From positions 1 through 32,089 of the forward strand of contig JBELHO010000037.1 in NCBI GenBank assembly GCA_042091375.1: DNA of 32,089 bases, read 5' to 3'. Below are positions 16,003-24,334 of this stretch, piece by piece (within the stretch, counting starts at the first letter, position 1; each line of letters begins with the position of its first letter). Position numbers and translations under genes: made by a program. The notes below the pieces were generated by a model, which was given only the letters and a program-made list of their open reading frames with translations, made no database searches and was not told where the DNA came from. This DNA comes from JBELHO01 sp042091375 (lineage in GTDB: Bacteria > Pseudomonadota > Gammaproteobacteria > Enterobacterales > Alteromonadaceae).

Positions 16003-17004
16003 CTAGGGCTGAAAATCGTTAAGTCCAACAAAGGTACCGCCATTTTGAAAAGTTAATTCTCGCATCAAAGTAGCAAAGCGGATCCCCGTTGTTTGTAAAT
16101 GCTCTGGTCGGCTAAATTGCACTGGAAAACCGACCGCATGAATACGAACAAGTCGTTGATTATTTTCGTTAATTTGATTTATTCTGGCGATAGTCCCAAC
16201 CACTTTTTGAATAGACCGTCCAGAAAACTCATCGCCCATCACAAATAAGCTAATTTTTTTATCTTGGCTGAAAAAAGTGCGAATAGCCGTTTGTATTCCC
16301 TCTACAGGACTGGAGTTACTGAACGGGTTCCAACTGCGCAGTCGCTTGATAATCGCAGCTCTTCTGGCTTTAGTATCGGGGATCCACTTGCGGCGATAGT
16401 TAGTGAACATGTATTGCCCCATGTCATTCATGATTTGGATGCCCTTCACTTCCGGATAAATATTCAAGGTAGCAATCAATTCGTCTAACATCCGTTGCCA
16501 ACCGTAGTTAAACATACTGCCTGAGGTGTCAATAATGAAAATCAGGTACTCACTATCAACCGGAATACCACCGATCAGATCATTTTTACTTTGATAGTTT
16601 TTCCCTAACAGACGCTCCATTTCATCGGTCAATTGTTGTAAGGCAATAGCGATTTTACCTTGCTCTTGTTGACTGTTCGAAGCCGATTGCGATACCTGAG
16701 CAAATTGCGCTTCAATAGTTGCCAAGCGAGTACGCAATATCGCCAAACGCTGTTTATTGATATCAATTTGTTCAATTTTGGCGGTTAATTGTCGATTGTA
16801 GATAGTGGTTTCACCGCGGATAGTAAACAGCGTTTTTTGCAAATCTTTTATCTGTGCTTCAACAGAAGTAGTCGACGTTTCCAGAACCACAGGTGCCATG
16901 GTTTTAGTGATCATTAACAACAGAATTATCGCCCCAAAACCACAGCAAATCACATCTAAAAATGCGATTGAAAATTCTTCAGAGCCACGCCGTTGCTTCT
17001 TCAT
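16003..17004 (-). CDS. VWA protein with ExbD/TolR-like membrane anchor (VWA-2)
   Basis: A 333-aa single-pass inner-membrane protein. Residues 11-34 form the only membrane helix, IAFLDVICCGFGAIILLLM, with Asp17 placed as in the ion-carrying helices of ExbD, TolR and MotB. Residues ~45-135 are a predicted coiled coil; the rest is a von Willebrand A domain with metal-site motif DTSGS (Asp159) and a later VMGDEFSG in the Asp position. The usual GGT loop is replaced by NSSPVEG, so the metal site is partly altered. ATG 17004 is preceded by AGGGG and starts 8 bp after the first VWA gene. By position it is a partner for the ExbB-like protein; the VWA domain would lie in the periplasm. Confidence 0.85.
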   Translation of the reverse strand: MKKQRRGSEEFSIAFLDVICCGFGAIILLLMITKTMAPVVLETSTTSVEAQIKDLQKTLFTIRGETTIYNRQLTAKIEQIDINKQRLAILRTRLATIEAQFAQVSQSASNSQQEQGKIAIALQQLTDEMERLLGKNYQSKNDLIGGIPVDSEYLIFIIDTSGSMFNYGWQRMLDELIATLNIYPEVKGIQIMNDMGQYMFTNYRRKWIPDTKARRAAIIKRLRSWNPFSNSSPVEGIQTAIRTFFSQDKKISLFVMGDEFSGRSIQKVVGTIARINQINENNQRLVRIHAVGFPVQFSRPEHLQTTGIRFATLMRELTFQNGGTFVGLNDFQP

Positions 17005-17012
17005 ATCATCCC

Positions 17013-18089
17013 CTAAGGCCAGTCTTTGGAAGGGCTCATAAATGAGCCAGCGGTGAGTTGCGCCAACCGCCAAAAAGCCGAGGCGGCCATGGGATCGCCT
17101 TCCATCGGCCAAAGCAATATATTCACCGGAATACCGCTAGGTAAACTGGTCAACGCGCTTTGGAAAAGATCTTGGCGCTGCTCTCCGGTAATTGTCCCAG
17201 AGCCGCTGCCCTGTGCACCTTGAGTAGGCAGGCCATCGGTGATCAAAATAATATTATCGGGCAGCGGATCAAGACTAGCCACACTTTGAAACGCATTGGC
17301 TAAATTAGTACCCCCTTGCGGCACTGCATCGCGCAAGGTCAGAAGACTTTTATTGAGCTGTTGTTGATCGGCAATAGCTATCCAATCACCGGTAGTTTCT
17401 GGTAGAGAAGCATGCACTTGAGTATTAAAAGTATAGAGTTGAAAATGACTTTCTAACGGAAACTTAGCCACTAACCAATCAACCGCTCTCACTGCCCGCT
17501 GCCATTTATCTGAGAGTTTTTTGGTGTCGTCAGACATATTGCGTCTGCGGATGATATTGACAATTTTACTGTCTAACATACTGGCCGAGGTGTCGAGTAA
17601 GATCAGTATTCTTTCGCCGTTGAGCTTTAACCCGGTTAAGTATTGCCTGTCGCCTTGACCGGCAAACCGGCGGGCGTTATTGCCTTTGTCAATTTCCTCT
17701 TCAAGCTTTTGTTTTTCTCTCAACAAGGTGGTTAACTCTGTTTTCATATTGATAAGTTGCTGATCATCACTTTCTCGATCTAACTGCACAATTTTATTGT
17801 TAACCGCATCGATTTCATCATTGACTTTTCTCGCTAAGCCATCGGTTTCAACTAAATTTTGACTGACTGTTGCCAAGGCATTTTTAATACTGACTAAGTG
17901 CAGTTGTCCTTCAGTTATTTCTTCTTCCAATAAGTTTACTTCCGCCTGTAAATCAACCTGCTGAACCTCAACTTGAGTATTGACCTCGTGCTTAATGATC
18001 AAAAACACCAAAACCACCGCGCCAAATCCACACGACATGATGTCGAGAAATGCTAGACTAAAAGTTGAAAACTTGCGTTTAGACCTCAT
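17013..18089 (-). CDS. VWA protein with ExbD/TolR-like membrane anchor (VWA-1)
   Basis: A 358-aa protein with the same plan as VWA-2 but a distinct sequence. A short basic N-terminus precedes a membrane helix, SLAFLDIMSCGFGAVVLVFL (residues 11-30, Asp16 in the ExbD-type position). A Glu/Leu-rich coiled coil spans ~40-138, and a VWA domain carries a complete-looking metal site: DTSAS (Asp166), GGTNL, and ITDGLP. VWA domains bind protein ligands through a divalent metal. ATG 18089 has a GAGGA site and overlaps the Hsp70-like gene by 11 bp. The two VWA proteins may form a heterodimer beside the ExbB-like channel, as ExbD/TolR dimers do; that is inference. Confidence 0.87.
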   Translation of the reverse strand: MRSKRKFSTFSLAFLDIMSCGFGAVVLVFLIIKHEVNTQVEVQQVDLQAEVNLLEEEITEGQLHLVSIKNALATVSQNLVETDGLARKVNDEIDAVNNKIVQLDRESDDQQLINMKTELTTLLREKQKLEEEIDKGNNARRFAGQGDRQYLTGLKLNGERILILLDTSASMLDSKIVNIIRRRNMSDDTKKLSDKWQRAVRAVDWLVAKFPLESHFQLYTFNTQVHASLPETTGDWIAIADQQQLNKSLLTLRDAVPQGGTNLANAFQSVASLDPLPDNIILITDGLPTQGAQGSGSGTITGEQRQDLFQSALTSLPSGIPVNILLWPMEGDPMAASAFWRLAQLTAGSFMSPSKDWP

Positions 18090-19476
18090 AAAAATCCTCA
18101 CCCCCTACTGTGCCAACCAAGCGATATTCCGGTGCAGATCCCGAGCTGACAATAGCATCGCCTAACAGCAGTTTTTGCCGGTCAACCACAGGTTTGTTAT
18201 TGACATAAACAACGGCCTGAGCAAGGGGTTGAACCAGCCAATGGTGTTCGACTTTTAGCAGCTGCGCAAAAGGCTTGGCATGGTTATCAGCCCGCAACTT
18301 CATCGCGTGTTTTAATGGCAAAATGCGGTCTTGGTGGAGCAAATGACTTGCTGCCTGCTGCCCATGATTATCGGCATCAAGCGATGGCACAATACCCAAA
18401 CGAGCAAGCGGCATAGCAGTGATTAACTCGACCTCTGCGCCTACCTGCTCTAATAAGTAGTCAGTAACACTGGATCCGAGCATGGCCTGCGGTAACAATG
18501 TGCAAGGGGGTAATGACCAATTGCCTGAGTTGCCGGTGTTGGCGATAAAACTTGCCAACTCAGCGCTTAAAAACAAGCGTTTGTCATTGACAAATTCAGC
18601 AAAAACATCAGCAAAAAACAACTGCAATTGCTGTTGTAATTGCTGTTGACTGATCACCACTATTTTCTCACCTAATTGCCCAGTAGAGTCTGTGATAAGA
18701 GACTCAGCCGAACTTTGCTGTTGTTGGTGAAATGCCGCAGTATCAGCGGAGTTATCGCTACTGTGAATACGTATTTGGTACTGCTGGTGAGGGCTAGACA
18801 ACACAGCGCTAATTTGATTGTGTAAATCTTGCTCGGTATTGGCACTATCAAATATATCGTAGCGGTATTGCACAATATAAAGTTCATTGATCCAGACCGC
18901 CAATTGTTTGTACAAATCAACCAAGCCCTTATTTGGATATGATTGAAATTGTCTTAATGACAGCTCATTTTCAACGGCTATTTCACTGACAGTCAATTGT
19001 TGTAAACCGATATCCATCACCAATATATCGGCAGTCAAATCAGCTGTATTCTCGGGTGCCGAATAATAACAGCCAACTTTTGCTACAGCCTGATCGATCA
19101 CCCTAACCTCAGTTAAGCCACAGGCTTTAACAATACCCAGCAACAATGCCAATTGCTCATTGCTGTAATGCGCGGATACCATTAACACCACTTTGTCGAT
19201 TTGCACAAACTGCTGCAAGGCTTCAGTTAATTGCGCGTAGGCCAAATCGGCAAAGTGTTCAACGTCTGGGTTAGCACAGTGAATTTTTTCATAACTCAAA
19301 TGCTGCCAATACTGGCTATAACTCTGTTGTGGATTGAGAAATTTTTGCTGCCAAGCTGACTCGCCAAATACCACCTGATCGGCTTCAACAAGGCAACAAC
19401 CCAATTGCCGGTAATGCTGCTCACCTTGGCTAATGGTCAGATAATAATCACTTATTTCAATAAAGGTTAATGGCAT
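18079..19476 (-). CDS. Actin/Hsp70-fold-like protein with possible FHA-like tail
   Basis: A 465-aa protein with no membrane segment. The order of strands recalls the Hsp70/actin ATPase fold. A beta-hairpin start is followed by VVLMVSAHYSNEQLALLLGIVKACGL (about residues 96-121; compare the Hsp70 stretch before its AGL turn), then VIDQAVAKVGCYY, then the phosphate-2-type ILVMDIGLQQLTVSEI with Asp155. The phosphate-1 loop is not canonical (EISDYYLTI in place of DLGTT), so nucleotide binding may be weak or lost. The last ~60 residues (VVYVNNKPV, LLLGDAI, EYRLVG) resemble an FHA-type beta sandwich. Both assignments are from pattern. It abuts the ExbB-like gene and overlaps VWA-1, so it is tightly coupled to both. 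Confidence 0.65.
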   Translation of the reverse strand: MPLTFIEISDYYLTISQGEQHYRQLGCCLVEADQVVFGESAWQQKFLNPQQSYSQYWQHLSYEKIHCANPDVEHFADLAYAQLTEALQQFVQIDKVVLMVSAHYSNEQLALLLGIVKACGLTEVRVIDQAVAKVGCYYSAPENTADLTADILVMDIGLQQLTVSEIAVENELSLRQFQSYPNKGLVDLYKQLAVWINELYIVQYRYDIFDSANTEQDLHNQISAVLSSPHQQYQIRIHSSDNSADTAAFHQQQQSSAESLITDSTGQLGEKIVVISQQQLQQQLQLFFADVFAEFVNDKRLFLSAELASFIANTGNSGNWSLPPCTLLPQAMLGSSVTDYLLEQVGAEVELITAMPLARLGIVPSLDADNHGQQAASHLLHQDRILPLKHAMKLRADNHAKPFAQLLKVEHHWLVQPLAQAVVYVNNKPVVDRQKLLLGDAIVSSGSAPEYRLVGTVGGEDFYEV

Positions 19477-20289
19477 TTAATTGACCTCATTGTGTCCAGC
19501 TTTAAGGTGGTTTAACAAGTTGTTATCGCAGTAGTCTTGAGTATTTTGCACTGATCGCTCTTGTAACAACTGTAATTGATGAGTGAAAAACATAATAAAA
19601 ATACTGATCACTAAGGCAATAAAAGTCGAATTAAAGGCCACCCCCAAACTGTTAGTGACGCCAATAATATTGCCTTCCACCGCTTGATGCGCTTGCCCAA
19701 GTGCCTGCCCTATTCCCCTTACTGTGCCGATAAAACCAATCGAAGGGATAGCCCATGTAATGTAGCGTATCATCGCCAGTTCACTGTCTAAGCGATCGGC
19801 TTCTGATTGACAAACATCTTTGATCGCTGAGGCGACTGCGGACACACTGGCAGTGGCGGCAAAGCGTTTTAGCGCCATTAATAAAGTTCTAGGTGCCAGC
19901 ATTTGCTGATCGCGCTGAGGTAATTCCTGTAAAGGTCGACATAAATTTCGCGCATCTTCCGGTAGGATACTGGCTCCCTGATGAACATCGAGCATGGCGT
20001 GCGCCAACATCTTTTTCTCTTGCAGTGATAACCTTGCCTTATACCCCATGATCATCAAGGCCCATAACATTAAAATAAAACAGGTTTCCTGTTCATAATC
20101 TTTGAGCACCACATATATTGAACGCTGATCAGTGACATTGCCACCCGCCAATTGCTGAGCCGCCTGTTGTTGTAATATGGCCTCGGCGTTTGGTCTGATC
20201 ACACTCACATAAGTGGCATGAACAATGATCACCGCAATTAATAGGGCAAATAATTGATAAATAAATTCAGTATTAGCACTTTGTTTCAT
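19477..20289 (-). CDS. MotA/TolQ/ExbB family proton-channel protein
   Basis: A 270-aa inner-membrane protein. Hydrophobic segments lie at about 12-32, 70-86, 176-198 and 211-236. The last two carry the family core: AIPSIGFIGTVRGIGQAL (compare the GLLGTV signature) and SLGVAFNSTFIALVISI (matching the Thr-containing pore helix). The first two helices are separated by ~40 residues expected in the periplasm. ExbB, TolQ and MotA assemble as pentamers around two ExbD, TolR or MotB helices and use ion flow to drive rotation or force. No ExbD gene stands next to it; the two VWA proteins supply the likely partner helices. ATG 20289 follows GGAGC. Its stop abuts the Hsp70-like start with no spacer. Confidence 0.85.
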   Translation of the reverse strand: MKQSANTEFIYQLFALLIAVIIVHATYVSVIRPNAEAILQQQAAQQLAGGNVTDQRSIYVVLKDYEQETCFILMLWALMIMGYKARLSLQEKKMLAHAMLDVHQGASILPEDARNLCRPLQELPQRDQQMLAPRTLLMALKRFAATASVSAVASAIKDVCQSEADRLDSELAMIRYITWAIPSIGFIGTVRGIGQALGQAHQAVEGNIIGVTNSLGVAFNSTFIALVISIFIMFFTHQLQLLQERSVQNTQDYCDNNLLNHLKAGHNEVN

Positions 20290-20306
20290 TGAGCAGCTCC
20301 AAAACA

Positions 20307-20609
20307 TCAAATATCAGTAGGAAAGGAAACGGCTAAATCTTCGGATATAGCCTCTGTCGGTATAAAATTGTCTTTATTGTTTTTTTTAACTGATTTCTTG
20401 CCCTGTTGCTGTTTTTTGTTGGCAGCTGTCTTAGGCGCGGTTTTACTCTCTATATTGTTTTCTTTAACGGGTTTTTTCTTAGCTGTGCTGGCAGTGTCTT
20501 GCTTGTTAACGGGATCTGGCAGTACAGTTTCAGCAGCCAACACTGTACTGCTGCTTACTATCAGAAAGGCGGATAAAAGTAATGATTTTGCTGGTTGGTA
20601 ACGATTCAT
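20307..20609 (-). CDS. Small secreted Lys/Asn/Gln-rich protein
   Basis: A 100-aa protein with a clear Sec signal peptide (cleavage likely after VLA, residue 25) and no lipobox or membrane helix. The mature part is low complexity, with runs of Lys, Ala, Gln and Asn (residues ~35-80) and a pI that must be very basic. It ends with a non-repetitive acidic/hydrophobic tail, EAISEDLAVSFPTDI, which is likely the functional contact. No family recognised. It sits between the PEGA-SUMF1-like gene (38 bp) and the ExbB-like gene (17 bp), so it is plausibly a periplasmic linker of the complex. Confidence 0.7.
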   Translation of the reverse strand: MNRYQPAKSLLLSAFLIVSSSTVLAAETVLPDPVNKQDTASTAKKKPVKENNIESKTAPKTAANKKQQQGKKSVKKNNKDNFIPTEAISEDLAVSFPTDI

Positions 20610-20647
20610 CTTATTGAAGCTCCTTGTGCAATTGTAAACTAGGCAAA

Positions 20648-22732
20648 TTACAGCGCATTTCTAGCAATGCGAAAGCCTAGATCAGTGCGTTCATCGACGC
20701 CGTAATCGCGATATGACAAGCGCAATTCAGTGCGCCCACCATGAGCCCAACTGGCACCGCGAATAACGTGATAATCACCGGTTTTTGGCCCCATAGGATC
20801 GCGCTCAGTTTTATTCGATAAACCGGTTTGAATTTGATAATAGTCATGCAACCACTCGGAGACATTGCCAGCGAGATCGTAAATACCGTGGGTGTTCTCT
20901 TTAAAAGAGCCGACAGGAGCGGAGGTAACATACTTATCATTGTAATTAGTCAGGACTTTACCCAAGATTGGCGCACCGGCAATATCGGCAAAATTTCCGG
21001 CACCTTGGGGTGGTGGTAAAGTCGAGCCCCAAGGGTATTTAAGCATCTCACCTTGTTGTAAACGCGCGGCCCAAACCCACTCAGCTTCAGTGGGTAATCG
21101 ATAGCCATTGGCACTGTGGTCAAAATCAATCACTTTGCCTTCTTCGACAAGATAGACTTTATTTAAGTTGTCTTTTTCTGACAGCCAATTACAAAACAAT
21201 GCCGCCTGCTGCCAAGTCAATTTTACCGCCGGTTGGTGAGTGCCATTTAAGCTGTTGCCTTTGACATGGCCAGAAGAATGCTGCCGTTGAAATTGGCGAA
21301 ACTGCTTATTGGTAATTTCAGTGACGCCGAGATAAAAAGCTTTAGACACTTGTATTTTTCTTCTCACTTCATTGGCTCGTCGCCCTTGCTCGCGACGAGA
21401 AGCGCCCATGACTAGAGTATCATTGGGTTTGAATAATTTTAATTTGCTGCCAACCTGCGCGGTGATCACCGGCTTCATATTATCCCATTTCGCCTGTTCT
21501 TCGGTTTTTAGGGAAATATCAAGGCGCTGTTGCATCGTACTTTTCGGTAACACAGTTGCTTGGTAACTGACAAAACCCGGACTTTCAATGCGAATACTGT
21601 GTTGTTTGATAGGCAGCTGTAATTGCCTTTGCGCCCGGCCCATCAAACGGCCATCAACATATAACAACGCGTCTTTTGGCGACACATTAAACGCTATTTC
21701 GCCTAAATCATCAGCCAAGTTGAAATGTTTGTTGACGGTTTGTCCAGACATCACTTTAAGTGAGTGACTTTGACTGCGGTAGCCCTCCTTGAACAACAAC
21801 AAGGTGTGTTGCTCGTTGGGATCCACCTCGACTTTTAATGGACTAGTACCGAGAAATTGCTCGCCATAAGAAATGTTAACGCCGCTGGGGTTGGTGGTGA
21901 TGGCTAACTGTCCCATGGTTTTAAATAATGTGACTGGCTTTAACGTCGCTAACTGGCCAGCAACAATATCAATTTCGCGCACACTGGAACGGTAGCCTTT
22001 TTTTGTAAAACGCAATTGATGGTTGCCTTGCAGCAATTCGACATTTAGCGGGGTAGTGCCCAACAATAGTTGATCTTGATATACTTGTGCCCCCAACGGC
22101 TGGCTATTTAGCATAACATTACCCCAAGCGGGTATCAGTTTTACCACCAGGGTTTGCCTTTGCCGTTTACCAGTAATGTTGACATCCGCTTGAAAGGGAA
22201 AATAGTTATCGGCTTCCACTAACAACTTGCGTTGTCCAGCAGCAATCGATTCAATACTGCCCTGCGCTAGCTCAGTTTTTTCACCATCGATAAACACTCG
22301 AGTGTCAACATCCGGGGCAATTGTCAGTGAAAGCTTGCCTGGCAACGGCTCAAACACAAAATGTTTGAGTTGATTTTGTTGTTGATCAACGACGAAAGAT
22401 TGTTCAAGGGGATAATAACCCGGCTGTGTTGCACTGATCTTATAGTCACCGGGGCTGACTAATAGGCCATCCCCCCAGCGCACATATAAACCACCTTCAA
22501 TGTCAATATGCTCAGTCACCGGCAGCGTTGTTACCACCAAGCTTTTCGCAGTAAAAATAAACCACAAGGCACTCAAGGCGATAATTAACAAACTCGCCAA
22601 AACATAGTACAGCGGTTGATACCGACGCTTAGGTTTAGTATCGCGCTGCTTTGCCGGAGTAAAAGTATGGGCAGCTATAGCTGAGTTAGCCGCTGTTAAT
22701 TGCTCTGCATCAGAGGGGGTTTGATTTTTCAT
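20648..22732 (-). CDS. Membrane-anchored PEGA-repeat protein with SUMF1/FGE-like domain
   Basis: A 694-aa protein: cytoplasmic N-terminus (1-40), one membrane helix (~42-62), then four or five PEGA-type beta repeats (~70-130 weak, 132-195, 203-265, 272-340, 343-408; for example VFIDGEKTEL, QVYQDQLLLGTTPL, YGEQFLGTSPL, LYVDGRLMG). The C-terminus is a formylglycine-enzyme-type (SUMF1) domain (~435-694): NGYRLPTEAEWVWAAR, GNVSEWLHDYY, HVIRGASWAHGG and LGFRIARN. The Cys pair that makes FGE catalytic is missing (RGASWAHGG has none), so a binding or structural role fits better than sulfatase activation. ATG 22732 overlaps the previous stop as ATGA. Confidence 0.85.
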   Translation of the reverse strand: MKNQTPSDAEQLTAANSAIAAHTFTPAKQRDTKPKRRYQPLYYVLASLLIIALSALWFIFTAKSLVVTTLPVTEHIDIEGGLYVRWGDGLLVSPGDYKISATQPGYYPLEQSFVVDQQQNQLKHFVFEPLPGKLSLTIAPDVDTRVFIDGEKTELAQGSIESIAAGQRKLLVEADNYFPFQADVNITGKRQRQTLVVKLIPAWGNVMLNSQPLGAQVYQDQLLLGTTPLNVELLQGNHQLRFTKKGYRSSVREIDIVAGQLATLKPVTLFKTMGQLAITTNPSGVNISYGEQFLGTSPLKVEVDPNEQHTLLLFKEGYRSQSHSLKVMSGQTVNKHFNLADDLGEIAFNVSPKDALLYVDGRLMGRAQRQLQLPIKQHSIRIESPGFVSYQATVLPKSTMQQRLDISLKTEEQAKWDNMKPVITAQVGSKLKLFKPNDTLVMGASRREQGRRANEVRRKIQVSKAFYLGVTEITNKQFRQFQRQHSSGHVKGNSLNGTHQPAVKLTWQQAALFCNWLSEKDNLNKVYLVEEGKVIDFDHSANGYRLPTEAEWVWAARLQQGEMLKYPWGSTLPPPQGAGNFADIAGAPILGKVLTNYNDKYVTSAPVGSFKENTHGIYDLAGNVSEWLHDYYQIQTGLSNKTERDPMGPKTGDYHVIRGASWAHGGRTELRLSYRDYGVDERTDLGFRIARNAL

Positions 22733-24246
22733 CCTCTCGTTACCTTTTCTTTGCATTCGATCACTATTTTGGCGGTATTGTTGTCGGGAGATAATACAAA
22801 TTCTTGTCTGACATCGCGAAAACCGTCGCGAGTACCAACCAAGGTATACTCACCGGGCATTAAACTGAGTTGTTTGGCTGTAAACCTGCCCAACACGCCA
22901 TTGCGATACAGACTCACTTGGGTCTTGTTATCTGATTCAATAGTCACTACCACAGGAATAGACATTTGCACTATGAGCTGTTTAAGGGTAGCAATTTGCT
23001 GTTGTAACACCCGTCCGGGTTGAGGTATTTTTTCAGCTTCAACTTGCACTGCCAAAGCCTGCTCTAACACCTGTTGACTAGCCAGTCGGTCTGGTCGGTT
23101 GATCAACTGACTTAACTGAGCGTCTAAAGCGGCACGCGCTTTGGCAGTGATCCCCCCTATTTGTGCGGCGATCAATGATTTGTCCAAGGTCAAAATTTGT
23201 TGATAATATTGCTCAGCTTGCGACCAACTTTCGCGGTTGGTTGCCTCTGTAGCTTTGTCGAGTAAAGCTGCAACTTTTGCTTCAAGGGCTTGATTCTGGC
23301 TCTGTAGAATCGCTTGTTGCGGGGTTTTTGCTGCCGGTTTAATTTGTTTTGCCTGTTGAAAGTATTGCTCAGCAGTTTGATAGTTGCGTTGGTTTAAGGC
23401 ACTGTATCCAAGGGACATGGCTTTTGAAAAATTTTGTTCGGTAATTAAAGCGTTCACTTGTGCAAGTTGCTCAATCACTAATTGCGACTCATTGTCCAAT
23501 TCCAAGGCGCGATTAAATGTCGCTTTAGCAGCTTGGTATTTTTGTTCATCGACTTCCACTACCCCAGCCTTGACCAACTCGATAACCCGCTCTAATACAA
23601 TGGCGCGATCAAATGCACTACTGGCTTGGCTATTTTCCGGTCGCAAATACATTGCCAAGGTCAATCGTTCAGTTGCCAAAGGGGCATTGCTTGCAGCCAA
23701 GGCGGCAAGCCCCTCTGCGAGCACCTGTTGAAATCGCTGTTCAATACTTTGTTCGAGGGCAGTCAACTGCTCAAGGGCTTGGCTGTACTCTGCCATGGCT
23801 TGCGCAAACTCCTGATTGCGATAAGACAAGTCACCACTTTCAGCAGTATCTAAGGCTTTTTCAAAGCTATCTTTAGCCCACAAAAGTACCCGTTTATTTT
23901 CTAAATTTTCTTGCTTTAACAACACCTCAGACAATATTTCTTGCGCAGATTTACGGTATTTGGCCAGCTGACTTTCTCGCCATGGTGATTCGTCAATCGC
24001 TGCCAGTGGTTGTGCCGCCATAATGGCTTTTGTGTCGGTCACTCGCGCGGGTGGTTGCACCGATGCAGGCAACCAAAAAACAACGCAATACAAGGCAAAA
24101 ACTAAAGTTAATAACGCGGCTATGATCCGGCTATTGCGCGGCGTAAAAAACGACAATAGGCGATTTTTTAAGGAGTCACTTTGTTTAAAATTCAATGATA
24201 CAGCTTGCTTGTCTGCTTGCTTGTCTACTTGATACGCTTGCTTCAT
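22729..24246 (-). CDS. Membrane-anchored TPR protein with C-terminal PEGA domain
   Basis: A 505-aa protein: ~40 cytoplasmic residues, one membrane helix (IIAALLTLVFALYCVVFWL, 41-59), a long helical periplasmic region of TPR-like repeats (~95-420; for example FAQAMAEYSQALEQL, YQAAKATFNRALELD, YQTAEQYFQQAKQIK, WSQAEQYYQQILTLD), and a single PEGA domain at ~430-495 (VSLYRNGVLGRFTAKQL, then MPGEYTLVGTRDGFRD). The architecture suits a scaffold bridging inner-membrane parts to peptidoglycan or lipoproteins. AAGG lies 8 nt before ATG 24246. Its stop overlaps the PEGA-SUMF1-like start by 4 bp, so the two are co-translated. Confidence 0.82.
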   Translation of the reverse strand: MKQAYQVDKQADKQAVSLNFKQSDSLKNRLLSFFTPRNSRIIAALLTLVFALYCVVFWLPASVQPPARVTDTKAIMAAQPLAAIDESPWRESQLAKYRKSAQEILSEVLLKQENLENKRVLLWAKDSFEKALDTAESGDLSYRNQEFAQAMAEYSQALEQLTALEQSIEQRFQQVLAEGLAALAASNAPLATERLTLAMYLRPENSQASSAFDRAIVLERVIELVKAGVVEVDEQKYQAAKATFNRALELDNESQLVIEQLAQVNALITEQNFSKAMSLGYSALNQRNYQTAEQYFQQAKQIKPAAKTPQQAILQSQNQALEAKVAALLDKATEATNRESWSQAEQYYQQILTLDKSLIAAQIGGITAKARAALDAQLSQLINRPDRLASQQVLEQALAVQVEAEKIPQPGRVLQQQIATLKQLIVQMSIPVVVTIESDNKTQVSLYRNGVLGRFTAKQLSLMPGEYTLVGTRDGFRDVRQEFVLSPDNNTAKIVIECKEKVTRG

Positions 24247-24334
24247 AGATGTGCCTTGTTTAAACCGATACAATAGTCATTGCGATGATTAAAAATACTT
24301 ACCCGTCGCTGTCCTAATCAATTAAATTAATCAA

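Noticed and set aside
20648..22732. Active formylglycine-generating enzyme (sulfatase maturation)
   Set aside because: The catalytic Cys pair after the RGASW motif is absent and no sulfatase gene is in the window.
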